Source: Proteobacteria bacterium SG_bin6 (GTDB lineage: Bacteria > Pseudomonadota > Alphaproteobacteria > Sphingomonadales > Sphingomonadaceae). Taken from it: 64,000 bases of DNA. The DNA lies in the NCBI GenBank assembly GCA_002083435.1, contig LWDJ01000036.1:40368-104367 (forward strand), read 5' to 3'. The notes below the pieces were generated by a model. The model did not search any database. It was not told where the DNA came from and saw only the letters and a list, made by a program, of their open reading frames with translations. Within the stretch, counting starts at the first letter, position 1. Each line of letters starts with the position of its first letter. Positions 7,786 to 16,066 of this stretch are shown piece by piece. Made by a program: the position numbers and the translations under genes.

Positions 7786-8475
7786 TCAGCCGACCCACCG
7801 CCAGATGCCCGCCGCGATCCCCGCCGCCGGCTGATGCGCCCAGGTCGCCCCGAGCCAGATCACCAGCCCGCCCGCCAGATCGTGTGGCCGAAAGCCGCCA
7901 AAGCGCGCGCGACCCTGAACGATCGCCTGGAACGGCCAATAGCTCGTCATCGCCACCCAGGGCCGCCAGAGGTCCGGGTTCAACCGCGCCTTCTTGGCAT
8001 CGAGCGCCGCCGCGCCGATCAGCGCGAACGCCGTGAAGCCCCCCGCGACGATGAATTGCGCGGGGATCGGGAACACCAGCATGTGCGCGATCCCCCAAAG
8101 CGCGAACGACCACAGCATCGGGTGGCGGGTGATCGCGTACACGCCGCGTGCTTGCGCCGGCGCCTTCACGTTGGGCGCCGGAAAGGCGGGATTGCCGATC
8201 AACGACCCCATCAACAACACGCTCGCGATCAGCATGATCACGCTCGCGAATGCCCAAAGGCCGTCGCCCACCGCCCATAGCGGCGCGGCACCGGGCGCCG
8301 CTTTCCAGGCGCGTGAAATCCACCACAGCGAGGCGAAGGCCGCCACCGCGTAGAGAATTTGAAACCCGATCGCGCCCAGCGCCTTCACCAAGGGCGCGCG
8401 CAAGGGGTGGGAGAGGATCAGATGCCCGCCAACGAAGCTCGCCGTCGCCAGCGCCAATTCGCCATAGCCATCCAT
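7786..8475 (-). CDS. NnrU family membrane protein
   Basis: A 229-residue integral membrane protein with about five to six predicted helices and the NnrU signature GVYAITRHPMLWSFALWGIAH around residues 110-130. NnrU was named for its link to nitric-oxide reduction in denitrifiers; isoprenylcysteine methyltransferase-like folds share the RHP motif. No denitrification genes are near, so the role here is open. It probably lies at the end of a minus-strand unit with the peptide transporter, 22 bases downstream of it. Confidence 0.85.
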   Translation of the reverse strand: MDGYGELALATASFVGGHLILSHPLRAPLVKALGAIGFQILYAVAAFASLWWISRAWKAAPGAAPLWAVGDGLWAFASVIMLIASVLLMGSLIGNPAFPAPNVKAPAQARGVYAITRHPMLWSFALWGIAHMLVFPIPAQFIVAGGFTAFALIGAAALDAKKARLNPDLWRPWVAMTSYWPFQAIVQGRARFGGFRPHDLAGGLVIWLGATWAHQPAAGIAAGIWRWVG

Positions 8476-8497
8476 CCGCGCCTCCCCACTCAGCCGT

Positions 8498-10276
8498 TCA
8501 CTGCACCCCGTGCATCCACTTCTTGAGCGGGAAGGAGAGCAGCAGCAACACCCCGCCCAACGCGATCGCGACCCAGGCGATGGTGGTGAAGGTGCTGGTA
8601 TAAGCGTCCAGGCTCACCTTCAAATTGGTCACCTGCCCGCCCACCGTCTCGACGCTCGCGATCTGCGCCACGACCCCGGCGAAATATTGCGCGACCGAGA
8701 TCGAGAGGAACCAGACGCCCATCATCATCCCCACGATCCGGGCGATCGACAGCTTGGTGATCATGCTGAGGCCAACGGGCGAGATGCACAGCTCGGCGAT
8801 CGAGTGGATCACGTACAGCCCGGCGAGCCACCACAGCCCCACCTTGTAATCCGGGCCGGCGAAGCTCGCGCCCCACACCAGGAACAGGAAGCCGCCGCCC
8901 ACGCCCATCAGCGCGATGGCGAACTTCACCGGGATCGAAGGCTCCAGCCCGCGCTTGGCGAGCGCACCCCACAGCGCCGACATCAGCGGCGCCAGCAGCA
9001 CGATCGAGATCGGATTGAAATTCTGCGTCTGCGGCGCGGACATGGTGAACCAGCCGAACACGCTGCGATCGGTATTGCGATCGGCGAACAGCGCGAGGCT
9101 CGAGCCGGCCTGCTCGAACAGCGTCCAGAACACCACGTTGAACACGATCAGCGTCATCGCGGCGAGCATCATCTCGAATTCGCGCTTGTCGCCCGCCGTC
9201 GCGGACCAGATCAGGATGCCCGGCACCGACACGAGGAACGTGCCGAACAACAGCTTACCCATCAGCGGCAGCGACATCACATAGCCGAGGAAGCCCGAGC
9301 CTTCGACCGGCTTGGGCGCGCTCATCAAATTGGTGTAGAGGAAATAGAGTACCGGCACCGCGATCACGGCGCCCGCATAGATCAGCCAGGATCGGTCGCG
9401 CACCCCCGCCGGCGGGTTGCCGACTGCGTCGAGCCGGCCGCCGTGGAAGCTGATCATCAGGAACGAGAGCACCATCGCCACGCCCGCGAGCCCGAGCCCC
9501 AGCGGCCAACCGAAACGATCGGCGAAGAAGGCGCAGAGGAACTGGCCAAGGATCGAGCCGGTGTTGATCCCCATGTAGAAGATGGTGAACCCGGCATCAC
9601 GGCGGCGGTCGCCCTGCGCGTAAAGTTCCCCCACCATCGTCGAGATATTGGGCTTGAAGAAGCCGTTGCCGACCGAGATCAGCGACAGCGCGATCAACAG
9701 GATCGCGACGAACCACGGGCTGCGCTCGGCCTGCTCGGTGAACTTGCCCGCGGGCACGGTCCGCGCGACTTTCCCATCGGGCGCGATCAGCGACAGGCTG
9801 CCGTCGTCATTGCCCTTCATCGCGAGCTTCTGCCCGTCGACGATCAGGAAGCGCGCCTCGCGCGGATCGCTGGTGGGGGTGTCGCGGAAATTGTCGACGA
9901 CGACGTCATAACGCTGGCCGTCGATCAGCTGATAGGGCTTGGCCGGCTGGCCACCAAAGGCGAGCGTGAAATAGCCGATCGCCATCATGATCGCACCGAA
10001 GCGCACCGCCCGCTTCGATCCCAGATACTGGTCGGCGATGAGGCCGCCGACGAGCGGGGTGAGGTAGACCAGCGCGGTATAGCCGCCATAAAGCCCGGTC
10101 GAGGCACGGTCCCCCAGCACGAAATGCTTGGTGAGGTACAGGGTGAGCAGCGCGCGCATCCCGTAATAGCCGAACCGCTCCCACATTTCGGTGCCGAACA
10201 GCCAAAAAAGTTGCGAGGGATGGCCGAACCAGGTCTTGCCGGCGCGCGGTGGGGCGGCCTCGGCAGCGGTGCTCAT
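8498..10276 (-). CDS. POT/PTR family proton-coupled peptide transporter
   Basis: A 592-residue major-facilitator transporter for di- and tripeptides. Helix 1 carries the family motif E30xxE33R34F with YYG at 37-39, and the second signature VGNGFFKPNISTMVGELY is present near residue 205. Residues about 120-185 form a soluble insert between helices, seen in several proteobacterial members of this family. The ATG at 10276 follows AGGAGCG. The upstream region before the divergent nitroreductase is about 105 bases. Confidence 0.93.
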   Translation of the reverse strand: MSTAAEAAPPRAGKTWFGHPSQLFWLFGTEMWERFGYYGMRALLTLYLTKHFVLGDRASTGLYGGYTALVYLTPLVGGLIADQYLGSKRAVRFGAIMMAIGYFTLAFGGQPAKPYQLIDGQRYDVVVDNFRDTPTSDPREARFLIVDGQKLAMKGNDDGSLSLIAPDGKVARTVPAGKFTEQAERSPWFVAILLIALSLISVGNGFFKPNISTMVGELYAQGDRRRDAGFTIFYMGINTGSILGQFLCAFFADRFGWPLGLGLAGVAMVLSFLMISFHGGRLDAVGNPPAGVRDRSWLIYAGAVIAVPVLYFLYTNLMSAPKPVEGSGFLGYVMSLPLMGKLLFGTFLVSVPGILIWSATAGDKREFEMMLAAMTLIVFNVVFWTLFEQAGSSLALFADRNTDRSVFGWFTMSAPQTQNFNPISIVLLAPLMSALWGALAKRGLEPSIPVKFAIALMGVGGGFLFLVWGASFAGPDYKVGLWWLAGLYVIHSIAELCISPVGLSMITKLSIARIVGMMMGVWFLSISVAQYFAGVVAQIASVETVGGQVTNLKVSLDAYTSTFTTIAWVAIALGGVLLLLSFPLKKWMHGVQ

Positions 10277-10381
10277 ATGAAAAAACGCTCCTAAACTGAT
10301 TGTCGCTTTTGGTTGGGGCGCGACACTAGCGGCAAAAGTGGGGCTGTAAATGGCGCGGGGGCAGCGCTAAGCGAGCGGGCG

Positions 10382-10960
10382 ATGTTGAACGATACCACCA
10401 CGCCGCTCGCGCTGCTGCGCACCCGCCGTTCGGGAAGGCCGCGCGACATGATTGCGCCGGGACCGAGCGATCGACAGCTCACGGCGATGCTCGAGATTGC
10501 CGCGCGCACGCCCGACCATGGCAAACTGGCCCCTTGGCGCTTCGCGGTCGTGCCCGGCACGGCGCGGGCGGGGCTGAGCGCGGTCATCACCGCCGCCTAT
10601 CGCGCCGAGCGGCCCCAGGCCGCCGCCACCGAAATCGCCGCGCTGGAGGCTTTCGCGACCCAGGCCCCCGCGCTGGTGGTGGTGCTTTCCCAACCCAAGC
10701 CCGAAAGTCATATCCCCTTGTGGGAGCAGGAATTATCGGCGGGGGCGGCGTGCATGAACCTGCTCCACGCGGCGCATGCGATGGGCTTTGTCGCCGGCTG
10801 GGTGACGGGCTGGCCGACCTATTCCGACGCGGTGCGCGACGCCTTCGCCCCGGCGCCGGCGCGGATCGCCGGCTTCGTGTTCATCGGCTCAACCGGCGCC
10901 CCGCTAGAGGAACGCCCGCGCCCCGCCATCGAGGCGGTCGTCTCAACCTGGGGCACGTAG
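10382..10960 (+). CDS. Nitroreductase family protein (YdjA-like)
   Basis: A 192-residue FMN-dependent nitroreductase of the short YdjA group. FMN-binding elements are the N-terminal RTRRSGRP, the ARTPDHGKLAPWRF stretch and the C-terminal GSTGAPLEERPRP block. It is expected to reduce nitro compounds or quinones with NAD(P)H in the cytoplasm; the physiological substrate is unknown. The ATG at 10382 is favoured because the family begins a few residues before the RTRRS motif. It is divergent from the peptide transporter. Confidence 0.87.
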   Translation: MLNDTTTPLALLRTRRSGRPRDMIAPGPSDRQLTAMLEIAARTPDHGKLAPWRFAVVPGTARAGLSAVITAAYRAERPQAAATEIAALEAFATQAPALVVVLSQPKPESHIPLWEQELSAGAACMNLLHAAHAMGFVAGWVTGWPTYSDAVRDAFAPAPARIAGFVFIGSTGAPLEERPRPAIEAVVSTWGT

Positions 10961-11008
10961 CACGCAGTCGGGGCTGGACTCCCGCTGCGAGCAGTGTATT
11001 AAAGCAGC

Positions 11009-11371
11009 ATGACGGCGCTCACCAACGAAGACAGCCCTGTTTATGTGAAGCTGCGGCAGCATATCGCCGCCGCGGTGCTTCGCGGCGATTACCGCGCGGG
11101 GGATCAGCTCCCCTCGGTGCGTGCGCTCGCCGCCGAATATGGCGCCAATCCGCTCACCGTCGCCAAGGCCTACCAGCGTTTTCAAGACGATGGCTATGTC
11201 GAGGTGCGGCGCGGCGTTGGCATGTTCGTGCTGCCCGGTGCGGCCGAGAAGCTACGCGCCGTTGAACGCGCGCATTTTGTCGAGCAGGTTTGGCCGCAGG
11301 TGCGCGCGCAGATTGATCTGCTCGGGTTGAGCGCGGCTGCGTTGCTGGACGGCGAATCGGCGCTCGCCTGA
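11009..11371 (+). CDS. GntR family regulator, YtrA subfamily
   Basis: A 120-residue transcription factor. Residues 9-75 form the winged helix of GntR proteins (PVYVKLRQHIAAAVLRGDY, LPSVRALAAEYGANPLTVAKAY, GVGMFV), and the C-terminal part is the short two-helix extension of YtrA-type members. These usually control small transporter operons and their own gene. No ABC transporter is adjacent, so the target is unclear; the neighbouring small four-cysteine protein is a candidate only by position. Confidence 0.85.
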   Translation: MTALTNEDSPVYVKLRQHIAAAVLRGDYRAGDQLPSVRALAAEYGANPLTVAKAYQRFQDDGYVEVRRGVGMFVLPGAAEKLRAVERAHFVEQVWPQVRAQIDLLGLSAAALLDGESALA

Positions 11372-11401
11372 TTGGCAGCATAGACCTTCTGCATTTCATC
11401 G

Positions 11402-11427
11402 GGAACAAAAGGCGCTTCGTCGCGGTT
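11402..11427 (+). promoter_or_regulatory. EcfG-type general stress promoter
   Basis: GGAAC at 11402-11406 and GGTT at 11424-11427 are 17 bases apart, close to the alphaproteobacterial EcfG consensus GGAAC-N16/17-(c)GTT. Predicted transcription would begin about 20 bases before the small four-cysteine gene, leaving room for its GGGAG ribosome site. Regulation by PhyR-EcfG is inference from the motif. Confidence 0.55.
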
Positions 11428-11454
11428 GCACTCCGACGATGGGAGTAGCTGACG

Positions 11455-11652
11455 ATGCTGCATTCGCCGATCATCCTAGGACGCACCGGCTATCGCCCGA
11501 GTTTCCGGGCCGAGGAAATTAATCGCTGCCCCGGTTGCGGCGGCAATCATTGGTATGTCGGCCGGATAACCGCAGAATGCGCCTTTTGCGGCTCCGCGCT
11601 GCCGATCGCGGTGACTGGCGCGCGCGAAGGGCTTACGGCGCGGGCGGCGTGA
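11455..11652 (+). CDS. Small four-cysteine zinc-ribbon-like protein
   Basis: A 65-residue protein of unknown function. Two CxxC pairs, C25-PG-C28 and C42-AF-C45, separated by 13 residues, form a likely zinc ribbon. The N-terminus is hydrophilic without signal peptide, and the tail is Ala/Thr/Arg. GGGAG precedes the ATG. An EcfG-type promoter lies just upstream, which points to general stress induction. It could bind nucleic acid or act as a redox or zinc buffer; nothing in the sequence decides. Confidence 0.7.
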   Translation: MLHSPIILGRTGYRPSFRAEEINRCPGCGGNHWYVGRITAECAFCGSALPIAVTGAREGLTARAA

Positions 11653-11694
11653 AGGCGGCCCTACCGTGCCGGTCTCAGCCCGCCACTGCCTCGA

Positions 11695-13416
11695 TCAAGC
11701 CGCAAACGCCTCTGGCGCCAGAGCATAAAGCTGCGCGGCGCTCGCCATCGCCGCCGCTTCCAGCCCCAGCGCCTCGGGGACGATCTGCGTGACGTAGAAA
11801 TCGCACACGGCGCGCTTCATCGCCAGATATTCGGGGTCACCCTCGACGCCAGCCGCGATACGCCCCTGCTTCTCCATCAGCCAACCGCACACCGCCGTCG
11901 CGAGCATGGTGAGGAACGGATAGCTCGCCGCGAGCCTATCCTCGATATCGGCGGTAAGAAGCCTGTGGGCGACCCGGTCGCAAACTTCGATCAGCCGGCC
12001 CAGCCCCGCGTCCGCTACCTCCTGCCGCAGTTCGGCGATCATGCCCAGGACAACGCCCCCATTGTCCATGCTTAGCTTGCGCCCCACCAAATCGGCCGCC
12101 TGAATGCCGTTAGTGCCTTCGTAAATCGGGGTGATACGCGCATCGCGGAAATGCTGGGCGACGCCGGTCTCCTCGATATAGCCCATGCCACCATGCACCT
12201 GGATCGCGAGGCTGGACACCTCACAGCCGATGTCGGTGCCATGCGCCTTGGCGAGCGGAGTCAGGAGGTCGAGCCGTGCCTGCGCGCCCGCCTCGCCCAA
12301 CGCCGCACGATCGACTTGCGCCGCCGCCAGATACACCAGCGCGCGCGCGGCCTGAGTCTGCGCCTTCATGCGCATCAGCATCCGCCGGACATCGGGATGC
12401 TCGATGATCGCGACGGGTGCCGCGCCTCGCCCGGCGCGCGCGCTTTGCACCCGCTCCCGCGCGTAGGCGACGGCGGCCTGGGTCGCGCGCTCGGCGATCT
12501 GCACACCCTGCAGGCCGACATTAAGGCGGGCATTGTTCATCATCGTGAACATGCAGCGCATCCCGCCGAACTCGGGGCCGATCAGCGTGCCGATGCAATC
12601 GCCATTATCGCCAAAGGAGAGCACGCAAGTGGGCGAGGCGTGCAGCCCCAGCTTATGCTCGATCGAGACGACGCGGACATCGTTGAACGCCCCCGGCCGC
12701 CCGTCCGCATCGAGGCGGTATTTGGGGACGAGGAACAGCGACAGCCCCTTGGTCCCTGCCGGCGCATCGGGGGTGCGGGCGAGCACGAGGTGGACGATAT
12801 TTTCCGCCATGTCGTGATCGCCGAAGCTGATATAGATTTTCTGCCCCGTAATCGCATAGCTGCCATCGCCTCGCGGCTCGGCCTTGGCGCGCACCGCCCC
12901 CACGTCCGAACCTGCCTGCGGCTCGGTGAGGTTCATCGTGCCGGTCCAGGCGCCAGTCGCGAGATGCGGCAGGTAGAGCGCCTGCTGCTCCGGGCTGCCG
13001 TGGTGTGCCAGCGCCTCGATCGCGCCGACGGTGAGCGTGGGGGCGAGCGCGAAGCCGACATTGGCGGCGCCCAGCGTTTCGAGCACCGCCGTCTGCAACA
13101 GGAAGGGAAGGCCCTGGCCGCCGAACGCCTCCGGCACGCCGATCGTCCCCCAGCCGCCCGCGACATAGGCTTGGTACGCATCCCGATACCCCTCGGGCAT
13201 CACCACGCCCTCGGGCGTCCAGCGCGCGCCCACCGTATCGCCGACACGCGACAGCGGCGCCCATTCGCCCGCCGCGAACTCCCCTGCCCCTTCGAGCACC
13301 GCTTCAACCACATCGGGGGTCGCGGCGGCGAAGCGCTCGCTCGCGGCAAGCGCGCCTACTCCGGCGATATGCTCCAGCACGAAGCGCTGATCGGCAACGG
13401 CGGCGGTGAAGGGCAT
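11695..13416 (-). CDS. Acyl-CoA dehydrogenase (long C-terminal form)
   Basis: A 573-residue FAD flavoprotein that oxidises acyl-CoA to trans-2-enoyl-CoA. The signature MNLTEPQAGSDVGAVRAKA, the QKIYISFGDHD block, and the IYEGTNGIQAADLVGRK segment holding the catalytic Glu are present, followed by about 120 extra residues of the C-terminal domain found in the 570-600 residue class. Two ATGs two codons apart are possible; the one at 13416 has GAGAGG at good spacing, the other is at 13422. It is divergent from tsaC, whose start is 47 bases away. Confidence 0.93.
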   Translation of the reverse strand: MPFTAAVADQRFVLEHIAGVGALAASERFAAATPDVVEAVLEGAGEFAAGEWAPLSRVGDTVGARWTPEGVVMPEGYRDAYQAYVAGGWGTIGVPEAFGGQGLPFLLQTAVLETLGAANVGFALAPTLTVGAIEALAHHGSPEQQALYLPHLATGAWTGTMNLTEPQAGSDVGAVRAKAEPRGDGSYAITGQKIYISFGDHDMAENIVHLVLARTPDAPAGTKGLSLFLVPKYRLDADGRPGAFNDVRVVSIEHKLGLHASPTCVLSFGDNGDCIGTLIGPEFGGMRCMFTMMNNARLNVGLQGVQIAERATQAAVAYARERVQSARAGRGAAPVAIIEHPDVRRMLMRMKAQTQAARALVYLAAAQVDRAALGEAGAQARLDLLTPLAKAHGTDIGCEVSSLAIQVHGGMGYIEETGVAQHFRDARITPIYEGTNGIQAADLVGRKLSMDNGGVVLGMIAELRQEVADAGLGRLIEVCDRVAHRLLTADIEDRLAASYPFLTMLATAVCGWLMEKQGRIAAGVEGDPEYLAMKRAVCDFYVTQIVPEALGLEAAAMASAAQLYALAPEAFAA

Positions 13417-13463
13417 GGGCATCCTCTCTTGTGCAGGTCTTGAGCGGGCTATAGCGCCGACGC

Positions 13464-14402
13464 GTGGCGCATCCAATCCAAACCCAATGTCTCGCTTTTG
13501 GTCCGGCAGCGATCCAAACCGCCGCGGCGCTGATCGCCGAGGGCCAGCCGGTCGCGGTGCCGACCGAGACGGTTTACGGGTTGGCCGCCGACGCGACACA
13601 GGGCGAGGCGGTCGCGCGGATTTATGCGGCGAAGGGGCGACCGAGCTTCAATCCGTTGATCGTCCACGTGCTCGAACTGGGCGCGGCCGAGGCGCTCGGG
13701 GTGTTCGACGCTGGCGCGCGCGCGCTCGCCGCTGCCTTCTGGCCAGGGCCGCTCACGCTGGTCGCACCCCGTCGCGCCGGGGCGCCGATCGCGAACCTCG
13801 CCACCGCCGGGCTGGCGACGATCGCGCTGCGGGTGCCCGCGCACCGGGCGATGCGCGCGTTGCTCAAGGCGACAGCCCGACCGCTCGCCGCACCTTCAGC
13901 CAATGCGAGCGGACGGATCAGCCCGACCCGCGCGGCGCATGTGCTGGCCTCGCTCGGCGGGCGCATCCCACTGGTGCTCGATGACGGGCCGACCCCGGCG
14001 GGGCTCGAGTCGACGATCGTGCTGCCGGGTGACGCGCCGCGCCTGCTCCGCCCCGGGCCGATCGACCAGACGGCGATCGAAGCGGTACTCGGCAGGCCGC
14101 TCGGCAGCGCGCCCGGCGGTGTCATCGCGCCGGGCCAGCTCGCGAGCCACTATGCGCCGGGCAAGCCGCTGCGGCTGAACGTGGTGTCCGCTGAGAGCGA
14201 CGAGTGGCTGATCGGCTTCGGCGATGTGGCCGGCGACGACAGCCTGTCCCGCGGCGGCGACCTGACCGAAGCGGCGGCGCGACTGTTCGATTGCCTCCAC
14301 CGCGCCGATGCAAGCGCGCGGGCGCGGATCGCGGTCGCGCCGGTGCCGGTCGAAGGGCTGGGGGCGGCGATCAACGATCGGCTGGCGCGCGCGGCGGCTT
14401 GA
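13464..14402 (+). CDS. tsaC: L-threonylcarbamoyladenylate synthase (Sua5/YrdC long form)
   Basis: A 312-residue enzyme that makes threonylcarbamoyl-AMP for the t6A37 tRNA modification. The YrdC domain (residues 15-205) contains the VPTETVYGLAADA and KGRPSFNPLIVH substrate blocks and SANASGRISPT. The C-terminal Sua5 domain follows the linker APGQLASHYAPGKPL, as in the two-domain family. The start is a GTG at 13464, which gives the expected N-terminus just before the domain. Confidence 0.94.
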   Translation: MAHPIQTQCLAFGPAAIQTAAALIAEGQPVAVPTETVYGLAADATQGEAVARIYAAKGRPSFNPLIVHVLELGAAEALGVFDAGARALAAAFWPGPLTLVAPRRAGAPIANLATAGLATIALRVPAHRAMRALLKATARPLAAPSANASGRISPTRAAHVLASLGGRIPLVLDDGPTPAGLESTIVLPGDAPRLLRPGPIDQTAIEAVLGRPLGSAPGGVIAPGQLASHYAPGKPLRLNVVSAESDEWLIGFGDVAGDDSLSRGGDLTEAAARLFDCLHRADASARARIAVAPVPVEGLGAAINDRLARAAA

Positions 14403-14403
14403 T

Positions 14404-14439
14404 CGGGTTCAAGCCGCGACGAGCCGCCACATGAACCCG
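14404..14439. terminator. Weak hairpin after tsaC
   Basis: CGGGTTCA and TGAACCCG form an 8-bp stem with a 20-base loop between the convergent tsaC and msrA genes. It lacks a T-run and is only a tentative terminator. Confidence 0.3.
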
Positions 14440-14453
14440 AACTTGAGTGAGCC

Positions 14454-15002
14454 TCACCCCACCGTCTGCGCCGCCCGCGAACGCGCGGCGAACGACTTGC
14501 GCAGCTTGTTGAGCTTGGGCGGGATCACCGCGATACAATAGGGGTTACGCTGACCGTCGCTCTGCCAATATTCCTGGTGATAATCCTCGGCGACATACCA
14601 GTCCGACAGCGGCTCGATCGTCGTCACGATCGGGGCGGGCCAATTGGCCGCCGCGCGCGTGATCGCCGCCTTGGCCTCGGCGCGTTGCGCGTCGGAATGC
14701 GGGAAGATGGCCGAGCGATACTGGGTGCCGACATCGTTCCCCTGGCGGTTGAGCTGGGTCGGGTCGTGCGTCGCGAAGAAAATGTCGAGCAGATCGCCAT
14801 AGCTCACCTGCTCGGGATGGAACGTCACGCGGATCGCTTCGGCATGGCCGGTGTCGCCACCACACACCTGGCGATAGGTCGGATGCGGCACGTGCCCGCC
14901 GATATAGCCGCTTTCCACCTTCTCGACGCCGATCACGTCGTTGAACACGGCCTCGGTGCACCAGAAGCAACCTCCGGCGAGCGTCGCGGTTTCGGTTCCC
15001 AT
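14454..15002 (-). CDS. msrA: Peptide-methionine (S)-S-oxide reductase
   Basis: A 182-residue MsrA repairing S-methionine sulfoxide in proteins. The catalytic GCFWC has Cys12, followed by the conserved YIGGHVPHPTYRQVCGGDTGHAEAI region with a second Cys and the QYRSAIF block. No MsrB domain is fused. The C-terminus has an extra basic tail after the KLNKLRKSF helix. GGAG lies eight bases before the ATG. It is divergent from galE by 65 bases. Confidence 0.95.
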   Translation of the reverse strand: MGTETATLAGGCFWCTEAVFNDVIGVEKVESGYIGGHVPHPTYRQVCGGDTGHAEAIRVTFHPEQVSYGDLLDIFFATHDPTQLNRQGNDVGTQYRSAIFPHSDAQRAEAKAAITRAAANWPAPIVTTIEPLSDWYVAEDYHQEYWQSDGQRNPYCIAVIPPKLNKLRKSFAARSRAAQTVG

Positions 15003-15067
15003 AAAAGCTCCTTCAATTCCTCGCCCGCTAAGATAGGGAGCGAGGGGCCAAAATCGAAAGGGATACG

Positions 15068-16057
15068 ATGGACGGGGCGGTGCTGGTTACGGGGGGCGCT
15101 GGCTATATCGGCAGCCATGCGGTGCTCGCGCTGTGCGACGCAGGGTACCGGGTGGTGGTGATCGATAATCTCGTCACTGGTTTTGCCTGGGCGGTCGATC
15201 CCCGCGCGACCTTCATGCCGATGGCGGTGGAAGACCCGGCGGTAGTCGATCTGTTGCGCCAGCATAGCGTCGCCGCGATCATGCACTTCGCTGGATCGGT
15301 GGTGGTGCCCGAATCGGTGAGCGATCCGCTCAAATATTATCGTAACAACACCGCCGCGAGCCGCAGCCTGATCGAAAGCGCGGTCACGGCGGGGGTGAAG
15401 CATTTCATCTTCAGCTCGACCGCGGCGACCTATGGCATTCCGGAAGTGGTGCCGGTGGCCGAGGACAGCCCCAAGGCACCGATCAACCCTTATGGTCTTT
15501 CGAAGCTGATGACCGAACTGATGCTGCGCGACGTGGCGGCGGCGCATCCGATGAACTATTGCGCGCTGCGCTATTTCAATGTGGCGGGCGCCGATCCTCG
15601 GGGTCGCTCGGGCCAATCGACCGCGGGAGCCACGCACCTGATCAAGGTCGCGGTGGAAGCGGCAACCGGCAAACGCGACGGCGTGAGCGTGTTCGGCACC
15701 GATTTCGCGACGCCCGACGGTACCGGCGTTCGCGACTATATCCATGTCAGCGACCTAGCCGACGCGCACGTCCATGCCTTGCGCGCACTCGCTGAAGCGC
15801 CGAGCGAGAATCTAACGCTCAACTGTGGTTATGGGCGCGGCTATTCGGTGCTCGAAGTGCTCGACGCGGTCGATCGGGTGACCAATGTGACGGTCGAGCG
15901 GCGCCTGGAAGGCCGCCGCGCCGGCGACCCCGACGGGCTGGTCGCCGACAACCGCGCGATCCTCGCGCGGCTGCCGTGGCGCCCAAAGCTCGACAATCTC
16001 GACACGATCGTCGCCCATGCGCTGGCTTGGGAGCGGACGCTGGCCGAACGCGGCTGA
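15068..16057 (+). CDS. galE: UDP-glucose 4-epimerase
   Basis: A 329-residue extended SDR enzyme interconverting UDP-glucose and UDP-galactose. GGAGYIG at 9-15 binds NAD; the catalytic Ser/Thr in FSSTAATYG (115-123) and Tyr142-xxx-Lys146 in NPYGLSK are in place, as is RYFNVAGADP. It supplies galactosyl donors for exopolysaccharide or LPS. It ends nine bases from the convergent TonB receptor gene with no clear terminator. Confidence 0.94.
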   Translation: MDGAVLVTGGAGYIGSHAVLALCDAGYRVVVIDNLVTGFAWAVDPRATFMPMAVEDPAVVDLLRQHSVAAIMHFAGSVVVPESVSDPLKYYRNNTAASRSLIESAVTAGVKHFIFSSTAATYGIPEVVPVAEDSPKAPINPYGLSKLMTELMLRDVAAAHPMNYCALRYFNVAGADPRGRSGQSTAGATHLIKVAVEAATGKRDGVSVFGTDFATPDGTGVRDYIHVSDLADAHVHALRALAEAPSENLTLNCGYGRGYSVLEVLDAVDRVTNVTVERRLEGRRAGDPDGLVADNRAILARLPWRPKLDNLDTIVAHALAWERTLAERG

Positions 16058-16066
16058 CGCCCTCTC

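Noticed and set aside
8510..10294. 594-codon open frame opposite the peptide transporter
   Set aside because: Composition (Arg, His, Gln, Glu runs) is typical of the complement of a membrane protein gene; the minus strand has all family motifs.
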